The notes: generated by a model not told the origin, from the letters alone. Shown: positions 11,849 through 23,529, counted from the first letter of the stretch. The stretch is DNA of 64,000 nt from Gari tellinella (GCA_922989275.2 OV277870.1:45194356-45258355); one strand, 5' to 3'. Translations and numbers: made by a program.

Positions 11849-12715
11849 ATCTATAATTAGTTCTATAAAGATATACATTTCTTGTATTTTGTTACATTTA
11901 ATTACTACTGGTCTCCTCATAGGGACAAGCTGTCTGTCTCTAGAGGATATGTTATACCTATGGGGACTATTTAGCATGATATGGACACATTTCTGTTAAC
12001 TGTCTCAAACAGTTTGCATCTAGATGAGATGCCAAGTAATTCTGCATCTCACCTGGATCCAAACTGTTCAACATTTTAATGACATTTCCTTTAAAAAATG
12101 TAGAAAAAAAAGTATCTATGAGTGGCTGTAAATGACAAAGTATTGTGAATGAAAACTGTGAATCAGGTTAAAGGAGAATGAGGCTTTCTATGCACCCCCT
12201 TTAATTAACTATTAATTATGATTTATGTACCTGATGTTTGTAGCTTTGTACTTTATTTCTTAAATTGATCCAGACGTTTTCATATTTGTCAATTAATGGT
12301 TTAATATCATGTTTACACTTACATGTATTATATTCTAACGTTGTCAATTTCAATGTCATTTGCAAACTGTTTTTAAATTTAGGTTGAATTTGCTTTTAAA
12401 ACTTGTGACACACTGATAACTGGTTTGGTCCGACTCAAGTCACAGTCTTAACTTTTCTTCATCTTGATCCAAACTGTTTGTAAAAACAATCCTATTTGAA
12501 TAATTGCTTAACACTGTCCTCTTCAAAAGGTATTTATGGGTCCTCTATCTACTAACTCCTCCATATACTAAACAAATGAATATACTGATTGATTACGTTG
12601 AACAAAGGTGGTAATAGAAGATTTCTGCTTTGCTTTCATCTTGCTTTAAGTAGTCATCAAGTGCTTAAAACAGTTGGCCATGTGTGATTTGCAATTTTGT
12701 CTATGGAGAAAAAAG
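11849..12715. other. Mostly unassigned; decayed core-2 hairpin at 12006-12072
   Basis: CAAACAGTTTGCATCTAG...GGATCCAAACTGTT is an imperfect core-2 hairpin. The remainder is unrecognised. Confidence 0.45.
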
Positions 12716-12974
12716 TTAACTCTTTGTGTAGTTTCTACACAAAGTAACTCTTCTGGGTCATTATGTTCCCTTGTGGATCATTTTAGCTACCAAAACATGA
12801 ACCATGGTGCAGTCTACTTGGGATTGTATATAAATAATACTGATCTAAATAAGCAAACAGTAAAGACCAAGATCAGAGGGCTCCTTTAGGAGCCCTCTGA
12901 TCTGGGTCTACACTGTTTGCAAATGTAATGAGTATATTTTAAACAGATGGATAATCTTATTATGTAAGAGTTAA
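12716..12974 (+). mobile_element. MITE F copy
   Basis: TTAACTCTTTGTGTAG...TAAGAGTTAA. Interior CTTGTGGATCATTTTAGCTA matches the copies at 21715 and 31342. Core-2 hairpin at 12853-12920. Confidence 0.8.
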
Positions 12975-13179
12975 TATTGGTTTGACTGTACAATGCTTGT
13001 GTAAACATTGTAAGTTGCATGTCTACATGTGTGGTGCATTTACATGCTGAAGTAGGGACCTCACCCTTCTTAGGTTTCATAGACTACAACATTTCTATGA
13101 ATACTTCCATTGTGCATGATTGTACAAGTGTTCACGATAATTTTGTAGTAGGGATAAACACTTCTTTCATGGAATATTC

Positions 13180-13330
13180 CAGGGCTCCAGATAAGGGGAG
13201 TATTTCAAAAACTAAAATCTTTATTTCTGCTTTAAACCCTATGGTGTCACTCACACAATAGGATTTGGTGCTAAAATAAGGAGAAAAGTGTTGGATTTGT
13301 TCAATTTACTCACCCTTATCTGGAGCCTTG
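13180..13330. mobile_element. MITE H copy, hairpin tip lost
   Basis: CAGGGCTCCAGATAAG...GGAGCCTTG flanked by ATATTC at 13174-13179 and 13331-13336. The central hairpin is mostly deleted (151 bp instead of ~193). Confidence 0.87.
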
Positions 13331-13910
13331 ATATTCATATATAAAGCTCCAACCACTATGAACATTTATCGTCTGAATCATTAATTGGCTAATAAAATAC
13401 AGAAAATTGTCACCGGGAAGTGTGACTACAAGACTCGTATCAAATAAATCCTATAAGAAAACAGTGCATACCCTGAGACAGCTTCTCGGTAAGACGGTTC
13501 TTGGAGGTAACAGTGATGTGTAGTGCTAGTCTGAATTTGATCATAACATTAATAGTTAAAATCACGGCTAATTTTAAGACATGCTGCATTTTGGAATTTT
13601 CCGAGGCGTACATGACTTAGGTTTCAGAGAAGATGCAGAGATGAATGTTATTAGCAGCACACTGTGCATAATAATTACCAATGGAGATCATAGTGATTAG
13701 AGTTTCTGAATTTTAGGCCTTCCAATCAGCGATCTGGGAATCCGAGACATTGGAGAAACTGAACTTTATTCATGACGAGAGAATCTCGCAGAGTTAATGG
13801 AAAGAAAAACTTCTAGTGCATGTTGGAACTTTTTTTCTTCTACAGTTGAAACTTATTTTAATTACCCATTGTTTGAAGAATTGTTAAGAACGCTTGAGAT
13901 ATGATATGCT
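13331..13910. other. Unassigned DNA
   Basis: No repeat family or plausible exon recognised, apart from a GCATACCCTGA fragment of core 2 near 13465. Confidence 0.35.
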
Positions 13911-13983
13911 GCTTAATGCATGACACAAATAATGCAGAAAGCTCCTAAAGGAGCTTTCTGCATTACTTTTGTCATGTATTAAG
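13911..13983. repeat. Core-1-related palindrome
   Basis: GCTTAATGCATGACACAAAT...GTCATGTATTAAG with a perfect GCAGAAAGCTCC inner stem. A relative of the 1179 palindrome. Confidence 0.8.
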
Positions 13984-14138
13984 ATGTAATCTGTCATATA
14001 GACTTGTAATTGACCTGCTTTGAAGCAGTTGATTACTAGAAGTTTGTCAGTACTTGTATTGGTATTAAAGAGCAAAATCTTGGGGCATGAAACTGTCTAA
14101 ATGTTATTTGAAATGTTAAGCTTGGTTTTTGCTCTGTT

Positions 14139-14348
14139 TTAACCCAGAAAATGCTGCATTTTCAAATAGACTATTCCGTTTTCTGATAAAACTCAGTTTT
14201 ATGTTGACTCTCAAGGGTTTTCACCACCCAACATTAAAAAGTGTGTTTAAACATTTGTCAGATGTTTTCTTCCAGAGAGTTCTCTGATCTGAGTCCGCAC
14301 TGTTTTCAAAGGATGTATATAACTGAGAGCATGCACTGTCAGGATTAA
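14139..14348. mobile_element. MITE E copy, decayed
   Basis: TTAACCCAGAAAATGCTGC...GTCAGGATTAA. Contains TGTTGACTCTCAAGGG and a residual core-2 right arm. Confidence 0.55.
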
Positions 14349-14367
14349 TGTTCAGATTCTGCTGCTA

Positions 14368-14406
14368 TTTGAATGAATAAATGGATGAATAAATGAATGA
14401 ATGGAT
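14368..14406. repeat. GAAT/GGAT microsatellite
   Basis: Imperfect tetranucleotide run of GAAT, AAAT and GGAT units. Confidence 0.75.
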
Positions 14407-14523
14407 GCAGGAATTAGTGAACAAAAAGTTGAGAGATTAAAACTAACCTCCATATAAAAATCCTAGGTCATGCTTTTATTGTACTCAAATGCAGGTCAAT
14501 GGCGACTTAACTCTATAGCTTGT

Positions 14524-15323
14524 TTTTAGCTCACCTGACATGAAGTGCCAAGGTGAGCTATTACAGGATTGCTGGATGTCCTTCGTCTGTCTGTATGTCC
14601 GTCCATCCATAATTGTTTGTGAACACTCGAGTAGCTACAAATTTCATTTGATCTTCATGAAACTTGATGACAATGTTTGACTTGATAAATTCTAGGTCAA
14701 GTTCAAATATCGGTCATGTGCAGTCAAAAACTAGGTCACTAGGTCAAATCATAGAAAAAAACCTCGTTAACACTCTAGTGGCAGAACCCTAGTGGCTACA
14801 AATCTCATTAGATGTCACGAAACTTGGTCAAATGTTTTCCTTATTGATATCTAGGACAAGTTTGAATGTTGGTCATGTCCGGTCAAAAACTAGGTCACTA
14901 TATATCTATAGGTCAAATCATAGAAAAACCTTGTTTCTAGATCAAGTTTAAATGTGGGTCATATCTGGTCAAAAACTAGGTTACTATAGGTCAAATCATA
15001 GAAAAGCCTTGTAAACACTCTAGAAGCTACAAATCTCATTAGATCTAAATGAAACTTGATTAAAATGTTTGCCTTAATGATATCTAGGTTAGCTTTGAAG
15101 TTGGGTCATGTCGGTTCAAAAACTAGGTCACTATGTCAAATCATGAGAATGCATTGTTTAACACTCTAGAAACTACATATTTCATTTGATCTTGATGAAA
15201 CTTTCTCAAAATGTTTGCCTCATTGAAATCTAGGCCAGGTTGAATATGGGTCATGTCATGTCAAAATCTAGGTCACTATAGGTCAAGTTTTACATGTTGT
15301 ACCAGGTTAGCAATATCCTTGTT
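14524..15323 (+). mobile_element. Pearl-like element, 3' hairpin lost
   Basis: Starts TTTTTAGCTCACCTGACATG with a short hairpin to AAGGTGAGCT. Interior has ~4-5 degenerate units carrying AGCTACAAAT...GATGAAACTTG and AAAACTAGGTCACTA. Ends CCAGGTTAGCAATATCC, lacking the GGCC hairpin seen in the other copies. Confidence 0.7.
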
Positions 15324-15615
15324 TTAAAGACAGATCATTGCATGTTTAATAAAGTGGGCTAGCTAGCTTAAAGTGTAGGAGTTTTCTGCTTATAACATTC
15401 AGCCTGCTCTACTCATCCACCTGTCAGGATGCAGAAGATATTTGCTTTTGCTGAACGTTTAAAACTGGCACCAAAAGGAACTTCTTTAAGGGAAAAGAAT
15501 AATTCAGTAGGATGAAATTAAATCTGAGCTTTCTGCCATGATTTACTTTAATTTTATTTTAAACAGCAACCTGCTCTATATACAGGTCACTACTGTATGC
15601 TGTATTAGTTGAGTA

Positions 15616-15812
15616 TACAGCCGAACTTCGATATCTCGAACTCGGTTATGTCGAACATACCCATAGTTCAAAGTTAAAACATGGCTTAGCCACGTTTTAA
15701 CTTTGAACTACGGGTATTTTCGACTGAACCAAACATGAAATAATGTAATTCATGTGTCGAAATATCGGTTAGTTCGAGTTAAGCGAGGTTGAGATATCGA
15801 AATTCGACTGTA
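15616..15812. mobile_element. MITE K (pogo-like) copy
   Basis: TACAGCCGAACTTCGATATC...TATCGAAATTCGACTGTA, TA at both ends. Inner stem TTCAAAGTTAAAACATGGCT and its complement. Confidence 0.85.
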
Positions 15813-16109
15813 GGTTAATTTGCACTGATTAAACATACCATAAACATTATGGTCCATGTCTGTTTTGTATTTATTCACAGTTTCTGCTTGCATTGTATAT
15901 ATCATCTCTATGCTTTGTATGATACAATGCTCTATGTTTTGTGTCCATTTAAAAACTCCTCAGACTGGGGTATTTGGAAAGTAATTGTTGAAAGTATAAG
16001 TTCAAAATCTATTCATCACCTTTAGAGGGATGTTTTTACAGACAGGCTAAACCTTTATAACCACAACTCTTCTCCATTCATATAATAACAAACCCATACA
16101 GTGCAGAGC

Positions 16110-16323
16110 TTAACCCTTAGCCTGCCACTCATGACTATAGCTCCACATGCAAACAGCTTTGATCCGGATGAGACGCCGAGTAACTCGGCGTCTCATCCTG
16201 ATCCAAGCTGTTTGACACTCGGACAACATTTTCAGCAATTTTGAGCAACTTTGAAGCACTTTGAAACTTGAAGCAGATGAGAAATATAGCAGACAACAAT
16301 TTATTTGGCGGGCTAAGGGTTAA
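16110..16323. mobile_element. MITE B copy
   Basis: TTAACCCTTAGCCTGCC...GGCGGGCTAAGGGTTAA. Core-2 hairpin with tip GACGCCGAGTAACTCGGCGTC. Confidence 0.9.
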
Positions 16324-16471
16324 CCAAAAGTGTTATAAAGTATGACACACAGTGCATACCCTGATCAGAGAGTTTCTCTTGGAGCTCGATCTGGGACTGA
16401 TCTGGGTCTACATTATTTGCAAAGGATATATACCAGTATATCAGGCTTCGATCAGCGCTTCTTAGGGTTAA
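16320..16471. mobile_element. TTAA element with decayed core 2
   Basis: TTAACCAAAAG...TTCTTAGGGTTAA, sharing its left TTAA with the B copy. GCATACCCTGATCAGAGAG and GGGTCTACATTATTTGC are remnant hairpin arms. Confidence 0.6.
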
Positions 16472-16831
16472 ATATATAGTGTTCTGCAAACAGTGTAGAC
16501 CCATATCATATACATACTTTTAGAAATTTTGGAACAAATTCTTTAAGTCATAGTAGACTTGTCTTGCTATCAATAAAAATGTAAGAAACTAGAAAAGTCC
16601 ATTATGAGACGAAACATGTTTTTAGCATTCTAAAACATTAACAAGCATTTCTTTTTGTAGGCTACTGCAGTCAAATTTGTAAATACATGAAGTTTGGATC
16701 CAGATCAGATGCAGCATAACATGACATCTGATTAAGACTTCAATTGTGTAGCACTCTTATCGCCAGCATATCTTTGATCATATTTTTTGAGAATTCACTT
16801 TTAAACTAAATGTAGACATTACATTATTATT

Positions 16832-17048
16832 TATAACCCTTTACTCCATAGCCTGTTTCTAGTTTTGAGGATAGGTGACCACATAAGTAGGTTGCATGTA
16901 AAGCAGAATGTGCCATAAGGCGCATTCTGCTTAACATAAAGACTGCTTTATGCTACCATCTGCTTGTCTATATAGAAACTATTTCTTGTGATACATATTC
17001 ATGACTGGATAAAATGGAACTATTTTCTTCTGTGGAGTAATAAGTTAA
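16832..17048 (+). mobile_element. MITE A copy, right end lost
   Basis: TATAACCCTTTACTCCATAG left. The core is diverged (GTAGGTTGCATGTAAAG). After GGAGTAATAAG the M element starts, at a place where intact A copies carry an internal TTAA (AATTAAAGGCG). Confidence 0.75.
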
Positions 17049-17613
17049 AGACATCTCCTGACGACCTTTTGGTCGTAACGCCTTGCCAGATTATTTACTG
17101 TCAATTTCCTTGCAAAAAGCATGGGTCTTGTGCATATTGAACCATTGAATCGTCTTATGTGAGACTCTACCTTTATATTAAAATTTTGATAGTTTGGTTA
17201 GAAATAACCATTGAAAATCACTAGAGCATGAGTATAATCTGGACCTCAGCAGGGCTGCCATAAGTTGACATGAACAATCCGAAGATTTCCAAATTTGCAT
17301 TTTTCAAGTGCAATTTTACGAATCATACCTTTACCCCGTCGCCTGTTTCTAGTTTTGTTGACACGTGGCTGCTTAAAGCAGGCTGGAAGTAAAGCAGAAT
17401 GCGCCTTAAGGCGCATTATGCTTTACTTTCAGTCTGCTTTAAGCTTCAATATACTAGAAAAAATCCGGAGATTTAGGAAAAATCTGGAGAAATGGCAGCC
17501 CTGCCTCAGCAGGTAAACTGCATGAGATTGTGATGCACGTGATTTACAGTTACATTGACACCTCCAGAACAATATGCTGGTGGTCCCTCAATGGACTGAG
17601 GAAAAGTCTTTAA
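17045..17613 (+). mobile_element. MITE M copy, filled site
   Basis: TTAAAGACATCTCCTGACG...GGAAAAGTCTTTAA. The same element lies uninterrupted at 25268-25565. This copy is split by MITE I at 17250-17503. Confidence 0.85.
17250..17503 (+). mobile_element. MITE I copy with 6-bp duplication
   Basis: CAGGGCTGCCATAAG...AAATGGCAGCCCTG, flanked by CCTCAG at 17244-17249 and 17504-17509. Interior carries TACCCCGTCGCCTGTTTC and an A-type core. An empty site exists in the other M copy. Confidence 0.93.
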
Positions 17614-17715
17614 ATACTTTAGAATTTATAGCTCATAATATGGGTTTTAGCAGATGATAAATTATTATGTTTGTGAAAGGGTTAAATCAGATGGTTAAAA
17701 TTTTCAGGAAAATAG

Positions 17716-17967
17716 TTAACCCGTTACCCCATAAATACACCTTTTTACACCTTTAATTTATTCCTCTACTGAAGGAAATAGTTCCAATAGACTGTTATAA
17801 AAAAGGATCATAAGAAATATTTTCTATATTCTAGCAGATAATAGCTTAAAGAAGGCTGAAAGTAAAGCAGAATGTGCCTTATAAGGCACATTCTGCTTTA
17901 CTTTCAACCTGCTTTAAGTGGTCACCTGTCTTCAAAACTGGAAACAGTCTATGGTGTAATGGGTTAA
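17716..17967 (-). mobile_element. MITE A copy
   Basis: TTAACCCGTTACCCC...GTGTAATGGGTTAA, hairpin 17844-17918. The last ~50 bp (GTGGTCAC...GGGTTAA) is repeated at 17964-18017. Confidence 0.87.
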
Positions 17968-18017
17968 GTGGTCACTTATCTTCAAAACAAGAAACCGACT
18001 ATGGGGTAATGGGTTAA

Positions 18018-18469
18018 GCAGGATAAGGGTTATAACACATTTTAGCTGTGAGTACAATTATCTGCATGTAGTATTCCCAATGAATTATTCAGACAATTTG
18101 CCATGAATGCAGACCCAATCAATGGACATACAGTTCCTGTCTAGTTGTAGGGATATAGTGTTTATAGGAGGCAAAATAGTCTTCATTTATCTCTAACCAT
18201 ATAGTAACAGATAACAGGGAATAAACTTAATATCTCCAACTTCTCGTTTATTTCTCTTGCAAAATCCTAAGTTCAGGTCTTATTCTGAAGCATCCATGGT
18301 AAATGGACCCATTCTCAATGAGAAGTAACGTAAAAATAATTCCCAATTCTGGCAAAAAAAATTCCCAATTCTGAAAAAAAAGAGAAGAAAATAAAACCAA
18401 TCTGTGATAAGTTTCTGAAAAGTCAATATCACATCAACAATTATAAAATGAATGGTGGAAAAAACTAGC
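18018..18469. other. Unassigned DNA
   Basis: Nothing recognised except a short AATTCCCAATTCTG direct repeat at 18341-18376. Confidence 0.4.
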
Positions 18470-18711
18470 TTAACCCTTTACCTTCTAGTTTTGAAGACAG
18501 GTGACCACTTAAAGCAGGTTGAAAGTAAAGCAGAATGTGCCTTAAGGCACATTCTGCTTTACTATCAGCCTGCTTTAAGCTAAAATCTGCTAGTCTATAT
18601 AAAATATTTGTAATTGTAATTGTTCATGAGGGTATAAACTGGAACTATTTTATTCAGCGGAGGAATTAAATTAAATACACTAAAAGTCGCTTCTATGGGG
18701 GAAAGGGTTAA
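18470..18711 (+). mobile_element. MITE A copy
   Basis: TTAACCCTTTACC...GGGGGAAAGGGTTAA. Hairpin 18508-18579 with symmetric GTGCCTTAAGGCAC tip. The left end lacks ~10 bp (CATAGCCTG). Confidence 0.87.
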
Positions 18712-18712
18712 A

Positions 18713-18833
18713 GGCCTTTTTCTGGTCATTTAGCCTAATTAAATAAGTAATTCTTCCCAAATCATTTGATTTTTCGCTCAAAAAAGTTCCAAATCAGACA
18801 TTGCAGTTTTTCCAAAATGGCCAGAAAAAGGTC
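18713..18833. repeat. Inverted-repeat pair, possible small MITE
   Basis: GGCCTTTTTCTGGTCATTT at the left and AAATGGCCAGAAAAAGGTC at the right are inverted copies ~120 bp apart. The interior is not a core-1 or core-2 hairpin. Confidence 0.6.
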
Positions 18834-18857
18834 TGAAGCCACTCGTCAATTGTCAAC

Positions 18858-18893
18858 CTTTAACCCATGTAGCCTGTTTCTAGTTTGTAAACT
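18858..18893 (+). mobile_element. MITE A left-end fragment
   Basis: TTTAACCCATGTAGCCTG followed by TTTCTAGTTTG only. Confidence 0.55.
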
Positions 18894-19611
18894 TTCTCAA
18901 GTCTTAGATAGAACTCATATTTCAAAGTTCAAATGTAGCCTAAACTTTGTTCTAACTTTGTATAACAATTTACAGTATGTTCTAATTATCGAGACTTAAC
19001 TGCAACTAATATCTCTTGAATTATTCTAAGTTTCAATTTTAATCTGTTTTAATTTTATCATATTTTTTTTTAACCCATGCACATTTGAGATATGCGTTTG
19101 GGTGATATGTATTTCAAGATCAATTGTATAGATTCACTTGGGTGGTTTGATAGATGTGTCTGTTTAAGTATAGATATAAGCACCCAGTCAATTCAGACAG
19201 AATTCTTCCTATAAACTTCAAACTGTGAAATGAAACTTATGATGACATAAGAGATGCTATTGTTTCAGTCTCTAAGGTCTCGAATATAAAACAAGTGAAA
19301 ATTCAGTAAGAACATAAATAAAAAACTTGCAATGGCAACACAATATGCAATTGTTTTCCTTAAAAAAAACACCAATTAAACTAGGACAAAAGCTTTCTTC
19401 CAAATTGTGAACCTGATAGGGGCTGCATGCATGAACATTGAAATATCTTGAATTCACCATGATATTCTCAATGTGTAAAATAATTTCATACAAAGGTAGG
19501 ACATATCAGTTTGCTTATATCATGCGGTATTTAAGACAGATGGCTGCTTAAATAAAGCAGAAAATAATGTAGAAATTTCTTATAAGGAGGAATCTTCAAT
19601 TTCCTCAGAAT
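18894..19611. other. Unassigned DNA
   Basis: No family or exon recognised; decayed core-1 words near 19540-19600. Confidence 0.35.
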
Positions 19612-20052
19612 CAACCCATAGCCTGTTTCACGTTTTGAAGAAAGGTGCAATTATACTTAAAGCAGGTTGAAAGTAAGGTGCAATACTTAAAGCAGGTTGA
19701 AAGTAAAGCAGAATGCAGCTGAGGTGCATTCTGCTTTACTTTAACCCTTTGAACCCTAGTCCCGCATATAGGCGTGCTTTTCAAACAGTGTACATGTGAA
19801 CAGTACACTTGTCCTATGCAAACAGTGAAGACCCTGATCAGAGGGCTCCGAAAGGAGCCCTCTGATCAGGGTCTTCACTGTTTGTCACAATGCCAAACAT
19901 TGACAAATACAACCCTTAAAAGTCAGAAATGGACTTGACTAAAATGGAAACTGGAATTGTCCATTTAAAGTTTCAGGGAGGAAAGAGTTAAACCTGCATC
20001 GAGTGGTCACCTATCTGCAATACTAGAAACATGCTGTGAAACAAAAGGTTAA
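19612..20052. mobile_element. MITE A copy split by MITE D; two like ends
   Basis: Left CATAGCCTGTTTCACG. Core broken at TACTTTAA by D. It resumes at 19992 ACCTGCATCGAGTGGTCACC and ends GAAACATGCTGTGAAAC...GGTTAA. Both ends are of the CAGCCTGTTTC type. A 30-bp unit is duplicated at 19645-19705. Confidence 0.8.
19741..19991 (+). mobile_element. MITE D copy inside MITE A
   Basis: TTAACCCTTTGAACCCTAG...GGAAAGAGTTAA. Core-2 hairpin CAAACAGTGAAGACCCTG with tip GGCTCCGAAAGGAGCC. Confidence 0.92.
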
Positions 20053-20400
20053 GAAAGGGTTTATACAGTTTTGACCGTATTTCATTCTGTTTCTCCTGCT
20101 CTCATAGAATTTGTTCACCTTTGCCGTACTATTTTTGCAGTTGTAGTTTACTAATGTTCTCACTTTCTGTATATAGACAGATGAAACTTTCTTTCCTTGG
20201 ACATTTCCCACCTATCATCGTTTGACGACCCTAGTTGTGTCACAATGATAAGTGAAGGACCTCCCGCAAATGGCTGTTTTTATTTTTAAGTACTTTTCTC
20301 AACCCTTTCATCAACATAATAATTATCATCCACTTCAAAAAATGTCTGCACTTTTTTTTTTCATTTTTGCAAATTGACTATAAAAAATATGTATATAGAT
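20053..20400. other. Unassigned DNA
   Basis: No repeat family or exon recognised. Confidence 0.35.
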
Positions 20401-20461
20401 GTCAAATTGTTTAGATCCTGACCAGAATATGGTGTCTGATCTGGATCCAAACTGTTTGACA
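20401..20461. repeat. Core-2 hairpin, imperfect
   Basis: CAAATTGTTTAGATCCTGAC...GGATCCAAACTGTTTG, asymmetric tip. Confidence 0.65.
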
Positions 20462-20555
20462 ATGATGGCATAGTATAGGACTCAGTAGTGAAAGGGATAT
20501 ACTAGCTGAGAACATCAAAGATACTTTATGATGTCACTTGTCTGTGTTTGCTACT

Positions 20556-20983
20556 TTAACTCTTTGAATGAATGTTGGGTAAAAAAAATTTCGTCTGCAA
20601 TGAATTGTCATCTGCTACTGTTTGAAAATTAAGAATTTTCAAAAATTTCTTTTCAAAATGGGATTTGAATGTCATGCAGTTTGGATCCTGATGAGACGCC
20701 GCGTTACATGGCCTCTCATCTGGATCCAAACTGTTTGCAAAGTCACTCACCAGTTTGCCACTTTGCATGCTATAGTGGCGGATATGCCTGCTACAGCGAT
20801 TACCTCTGCAAACAGATTGCATCCAGATGAGACACCTCGTAACATGGTGTCTCATTAGGATCCCAATTATTTGACTCTCCGACCCTGAATTTAAAAGAAA
20901 TTTTGAAAATTCAAATTTTAGATTGATAGCAGACGACAATAATTGTTGGAGACGAAAAAATTACCCAGCATGCAAAGAGATAA
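20556..20983. mobile_element. MITE C inverted dimer
   Basis: Left TTAACTCTTTGAATGAATG and right CAGCATGCAAAGAGATAA. Two core-2 hairpins (~20678-20740 and ~20812-20872) around CTTTGCATGCTATAGTGG. Twice the normal length, with outward-facing like ends. Confidence 0.75.
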
Positions 20984-21345
20984 AGAGATGGATTACACTC
21001 ATCGTAATACCTCGGTATCTAACTTGTAACATCATCCAATCCTGTCACCTTAAATAACATCATCTGCTTCAAAATTGTCTTTTCATTTATTCTATCTGTC
21101 AAATTGTTTGTATGTATGTACGTCCGTCTGTATCACATCTTGGTTAGACATTGCTCTTTCTCTGCACATGTATAATTATATTTTACAAAATGTTACAATT
21201 GAATTCTAAAATTATTTTATTTCAAGGAACTGATTCAACACTTAAGTATGTACATGTATTTGGTTTCTGATCCAGTGTCTGGCCTATAGATGCTAGTCTC
21301 TTATTAAAACAAATACAATGTAGATACTTCAGATTAGAATTTTGA
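20984..21345. other. Unassigned DNA
   Basis: No repeat family or exon recognised; TGTATGTATGTACGTCCGTC low-complexity run near 21110. Confidence 0.35.
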
Positions 21346-21555
21346 TACAGTTAAACCTCTCCGTTTCAACCACTAAATTTTGTTAAGTATTAGGGTGTTT
21401 ACGATAGATGACCGCTTAAAGCAAGGTGACAGTGAAACAGAAAGCTCCTTTAGGAGCTTTCTGTTTCACTGTCACCTTGCTTTAAGCTGCCACCTCTCTA
21501 TTATACAATCAATAAGCCTTCGTTTTAGTGGTCGTAATAGCGAGGTTTTACTGTA
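21346..21555. mobile_element. MITE J copy
   Basis: TACAGTTAAACCTCTCCG...GCGAGGTTTTACTGTA with TA ends. Near-perfect hairpin 21415-21486 (CTTAAAGCAAGGTGACAG, tip AGCTCCTTTAGGAGCT). Confidence 0.9.
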
Positions 21556-21714
21556 TTAATAAGGGCAATTTGCCACATGAAAGAGTCATATCAGACAGAC
21601 CCTGTAAGAAAACATTGCAGACCTTGATCAGACTGTTCCTTTGGGTCCAGGTTTACAATGTTTTCAAAATGTGTCAATATGCTCTTTTAGGAGGAGAAGA
21701 CATTAACAAGCACA

Positions 21715-21957
21715 TTAACTCTTTCAACACCACAGACCTGTTTAAAATATACTCATTACATTTGCATACAGTGTAGATCCTGATCAGACGGCTCCTATAG
21801 GAGCCGTCTGATCAGGGTCTACACTGTTTGCTAATTTAAAGCAGTATGTATTTTACTACTCGTAATTCCAAGTAGACTGGTTCATGTTTTGGTTAACTAA
21901 AATGATCCACAAGGGAACCTAGTAACACACAAGAGTTACTTAGTGTTGAAAGAGATA
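21715..21957 (-). mobile_element. MITE F copy
   Basis: TTAACTCTTTCAACACC...TTGAAAGAGATAA. Core-2 hairpin with tip GGCTCCTATAGGAGCC, then the inverse of CTTGTGGATCATTTTAG. Confidence 0.8.
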
Positions 21958-22260
21958 AATACTTCTTCATTTTACTAAAACAGAGAAAATTTTGAAATGG
22001 ATACCTCAGATAATGGTTTGGTTATAAATAAATTGACACATTAGATACTGATTTTCGTCATAACACAAAGACTTTAGGCATTGGAAAGTAAACTAGGTTT
22101 TGAAAGCAGGAATACAGACATTGTTTTGCCTTTGTTCTGTGAATAATTGAATTTCCCTCAGTTATAATTTGATAATCTGATAATAGATATGATAAAAACT
22201 GGAAAGCATAACATCATTGAAATATTAAGCTTGTCTGAGTTACGTACAGTACAAACCTGT
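21958..22260. other. Unassigned DNA
   Basis: No repeat family or exon recognised. Confidence 0.35.
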
Positions 22261-22406
22261 GTTCTGGGTCCAAGGTTATAAAGCGTTTGAGCTGAGTCTA
22301 AAGTCGTTCTCAAGCATTTGATTGGTCAGATTTGAACCAAGGCTCAAATCTGACCAATCACATACTTGAGAACACACTCAGACTCAGCTCAAACGTTTTA
22401 GATGGA
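22261..22406. repeat. Long palindrome, GATTGGTCAGATTTGA family
   Basis: GTTTGAGCTGAGTCT...CATTTGATTGGTCAG and its complement, loop AACCAAGG. A related element at 57604-57835 has three arms. Confidence 0.8.
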
Positions 22407-22435
22407 AGACAAATGTATTGCAGAGAGCTGACTAC

Positions 22436-22683
22436 TTAACCCATTACTCCATAAATATACATTTTTACGCCTCTTTTATTTATTCCTCTGCTGAAGAAAA
22501 TAGTTCCAATTTATGCAGCCAAGAATAATTATGTACCATAAGAAATATTTTCTAGCAGGTGGTAACTTAAAGCAGGCTGAAAGTGAAGCAGAATGCACCT
22601 TAAGGTGCATTCTGCTTTACTTTCAACCTGCTTTAAGTGGTTCACTTTCTTCAATACTAGAAACAGGCTATGAGGTAAAGGCT
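22436..22683 (-). mobile_element. MITE A copy
   Basis: TTAACCCATTACTCC left; right end decayed (GAGGTAAAGGC). Hairpin 22566-22637 with symmetric GCACCTTAAGGTGC tip. Confidence 0.85.
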
Positions 22684-22999
22684 TGTTTTCCCCAGAAAAG
22701 ATGGCAAACTCATGTTATGCAGACTCTATACAAAAACAGGGTAGACTCTGATCAGATAGCCCCTTCAGCCCTGTCTTGTCTGGGTCTACTCTGCTTGCAA
22801 AAGGTACTAATATACAGTAATAGCAGGAGATCATTGGCATGGTTTTATTCCATTGACATTGTGTTATAACCTGAAGTAAAGGGAAACAACTCAAAATGCA
22901 GGAGCAACAGAAAATTCAAATATTATCTCCCATGTTGGAAACACTGTATGCCTGTATACTTTTAATGAGTGTTTTGAATTCTAGTGGGGCACTGTACAG

Positions 23000-23251
23000 T
23001 TATCCCATTACCCCATAAATACGACTGTTTAGGCCCTTAATCTATTCCACCACTAAAGAAAATAGTTCCAATTTATACTGTTACAATCATGGATTTTAAG
23101 AAATATTTTCCATATTCTAGCAGATAATAGCTTAAAGCAGGCTGAAGTAAAGCAGAATGCACCTTAAGGTGCATTGTGCTTTACTTTCAACCTGCTTTAA
23201 GTGGTCATCTATTTTCAAAAACTAGAAACAGGCTATGTGGTAAAGGGTTAA
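23000..23251 (-). mobile_element. MITE A copy
   Basis: TTATCCCATTACCCC...GGTAAAGGGTTAA. Hairpin 23131-23201 with GCACC/GGTGC tip. Confidence 0.87.
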
Positions 23252-23290
23252 ACTTGTTTAAAAGGGCTTGTAAATATAAATTAGCAAGTT

Positions 23291-23512
23291 TCAACCCTTT
23301 ACTCCATAGTTACACAATTTAATTTATTCCTCCGCTGAAGAAAATGGTTCCAATTTATACAGTTATGAATATTTATCATAAGCAGATGATAGTTTAAATC
23401 AGGCTGAAAGTAAACAGAATACACAGTAAGGTACTTTCTATTTTACTTTCATCCTGCTTTAAGTGGCCACCTGTTGTCAATACTAGAGATAGGCTATGGA
23501 GTAAAGGGTTAC
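23291..23512 (-). mobile_element. MITE A copy, diverged
   Basis: TCAACCCTTTACTCC...GAGTAAAGGGTTA. Hairpin arms at ~23391-23462 contain several mismatches. Confidence 0.75.
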
Positions 23513-23529
23513 ATGCATACTTGGCTGCT

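Noticed and set aside
20556..20939. Minus-strand frame of 127 codons
   Set aside because: Lies wholly inside the MITE C inverted dimer and reads through the hairpins.
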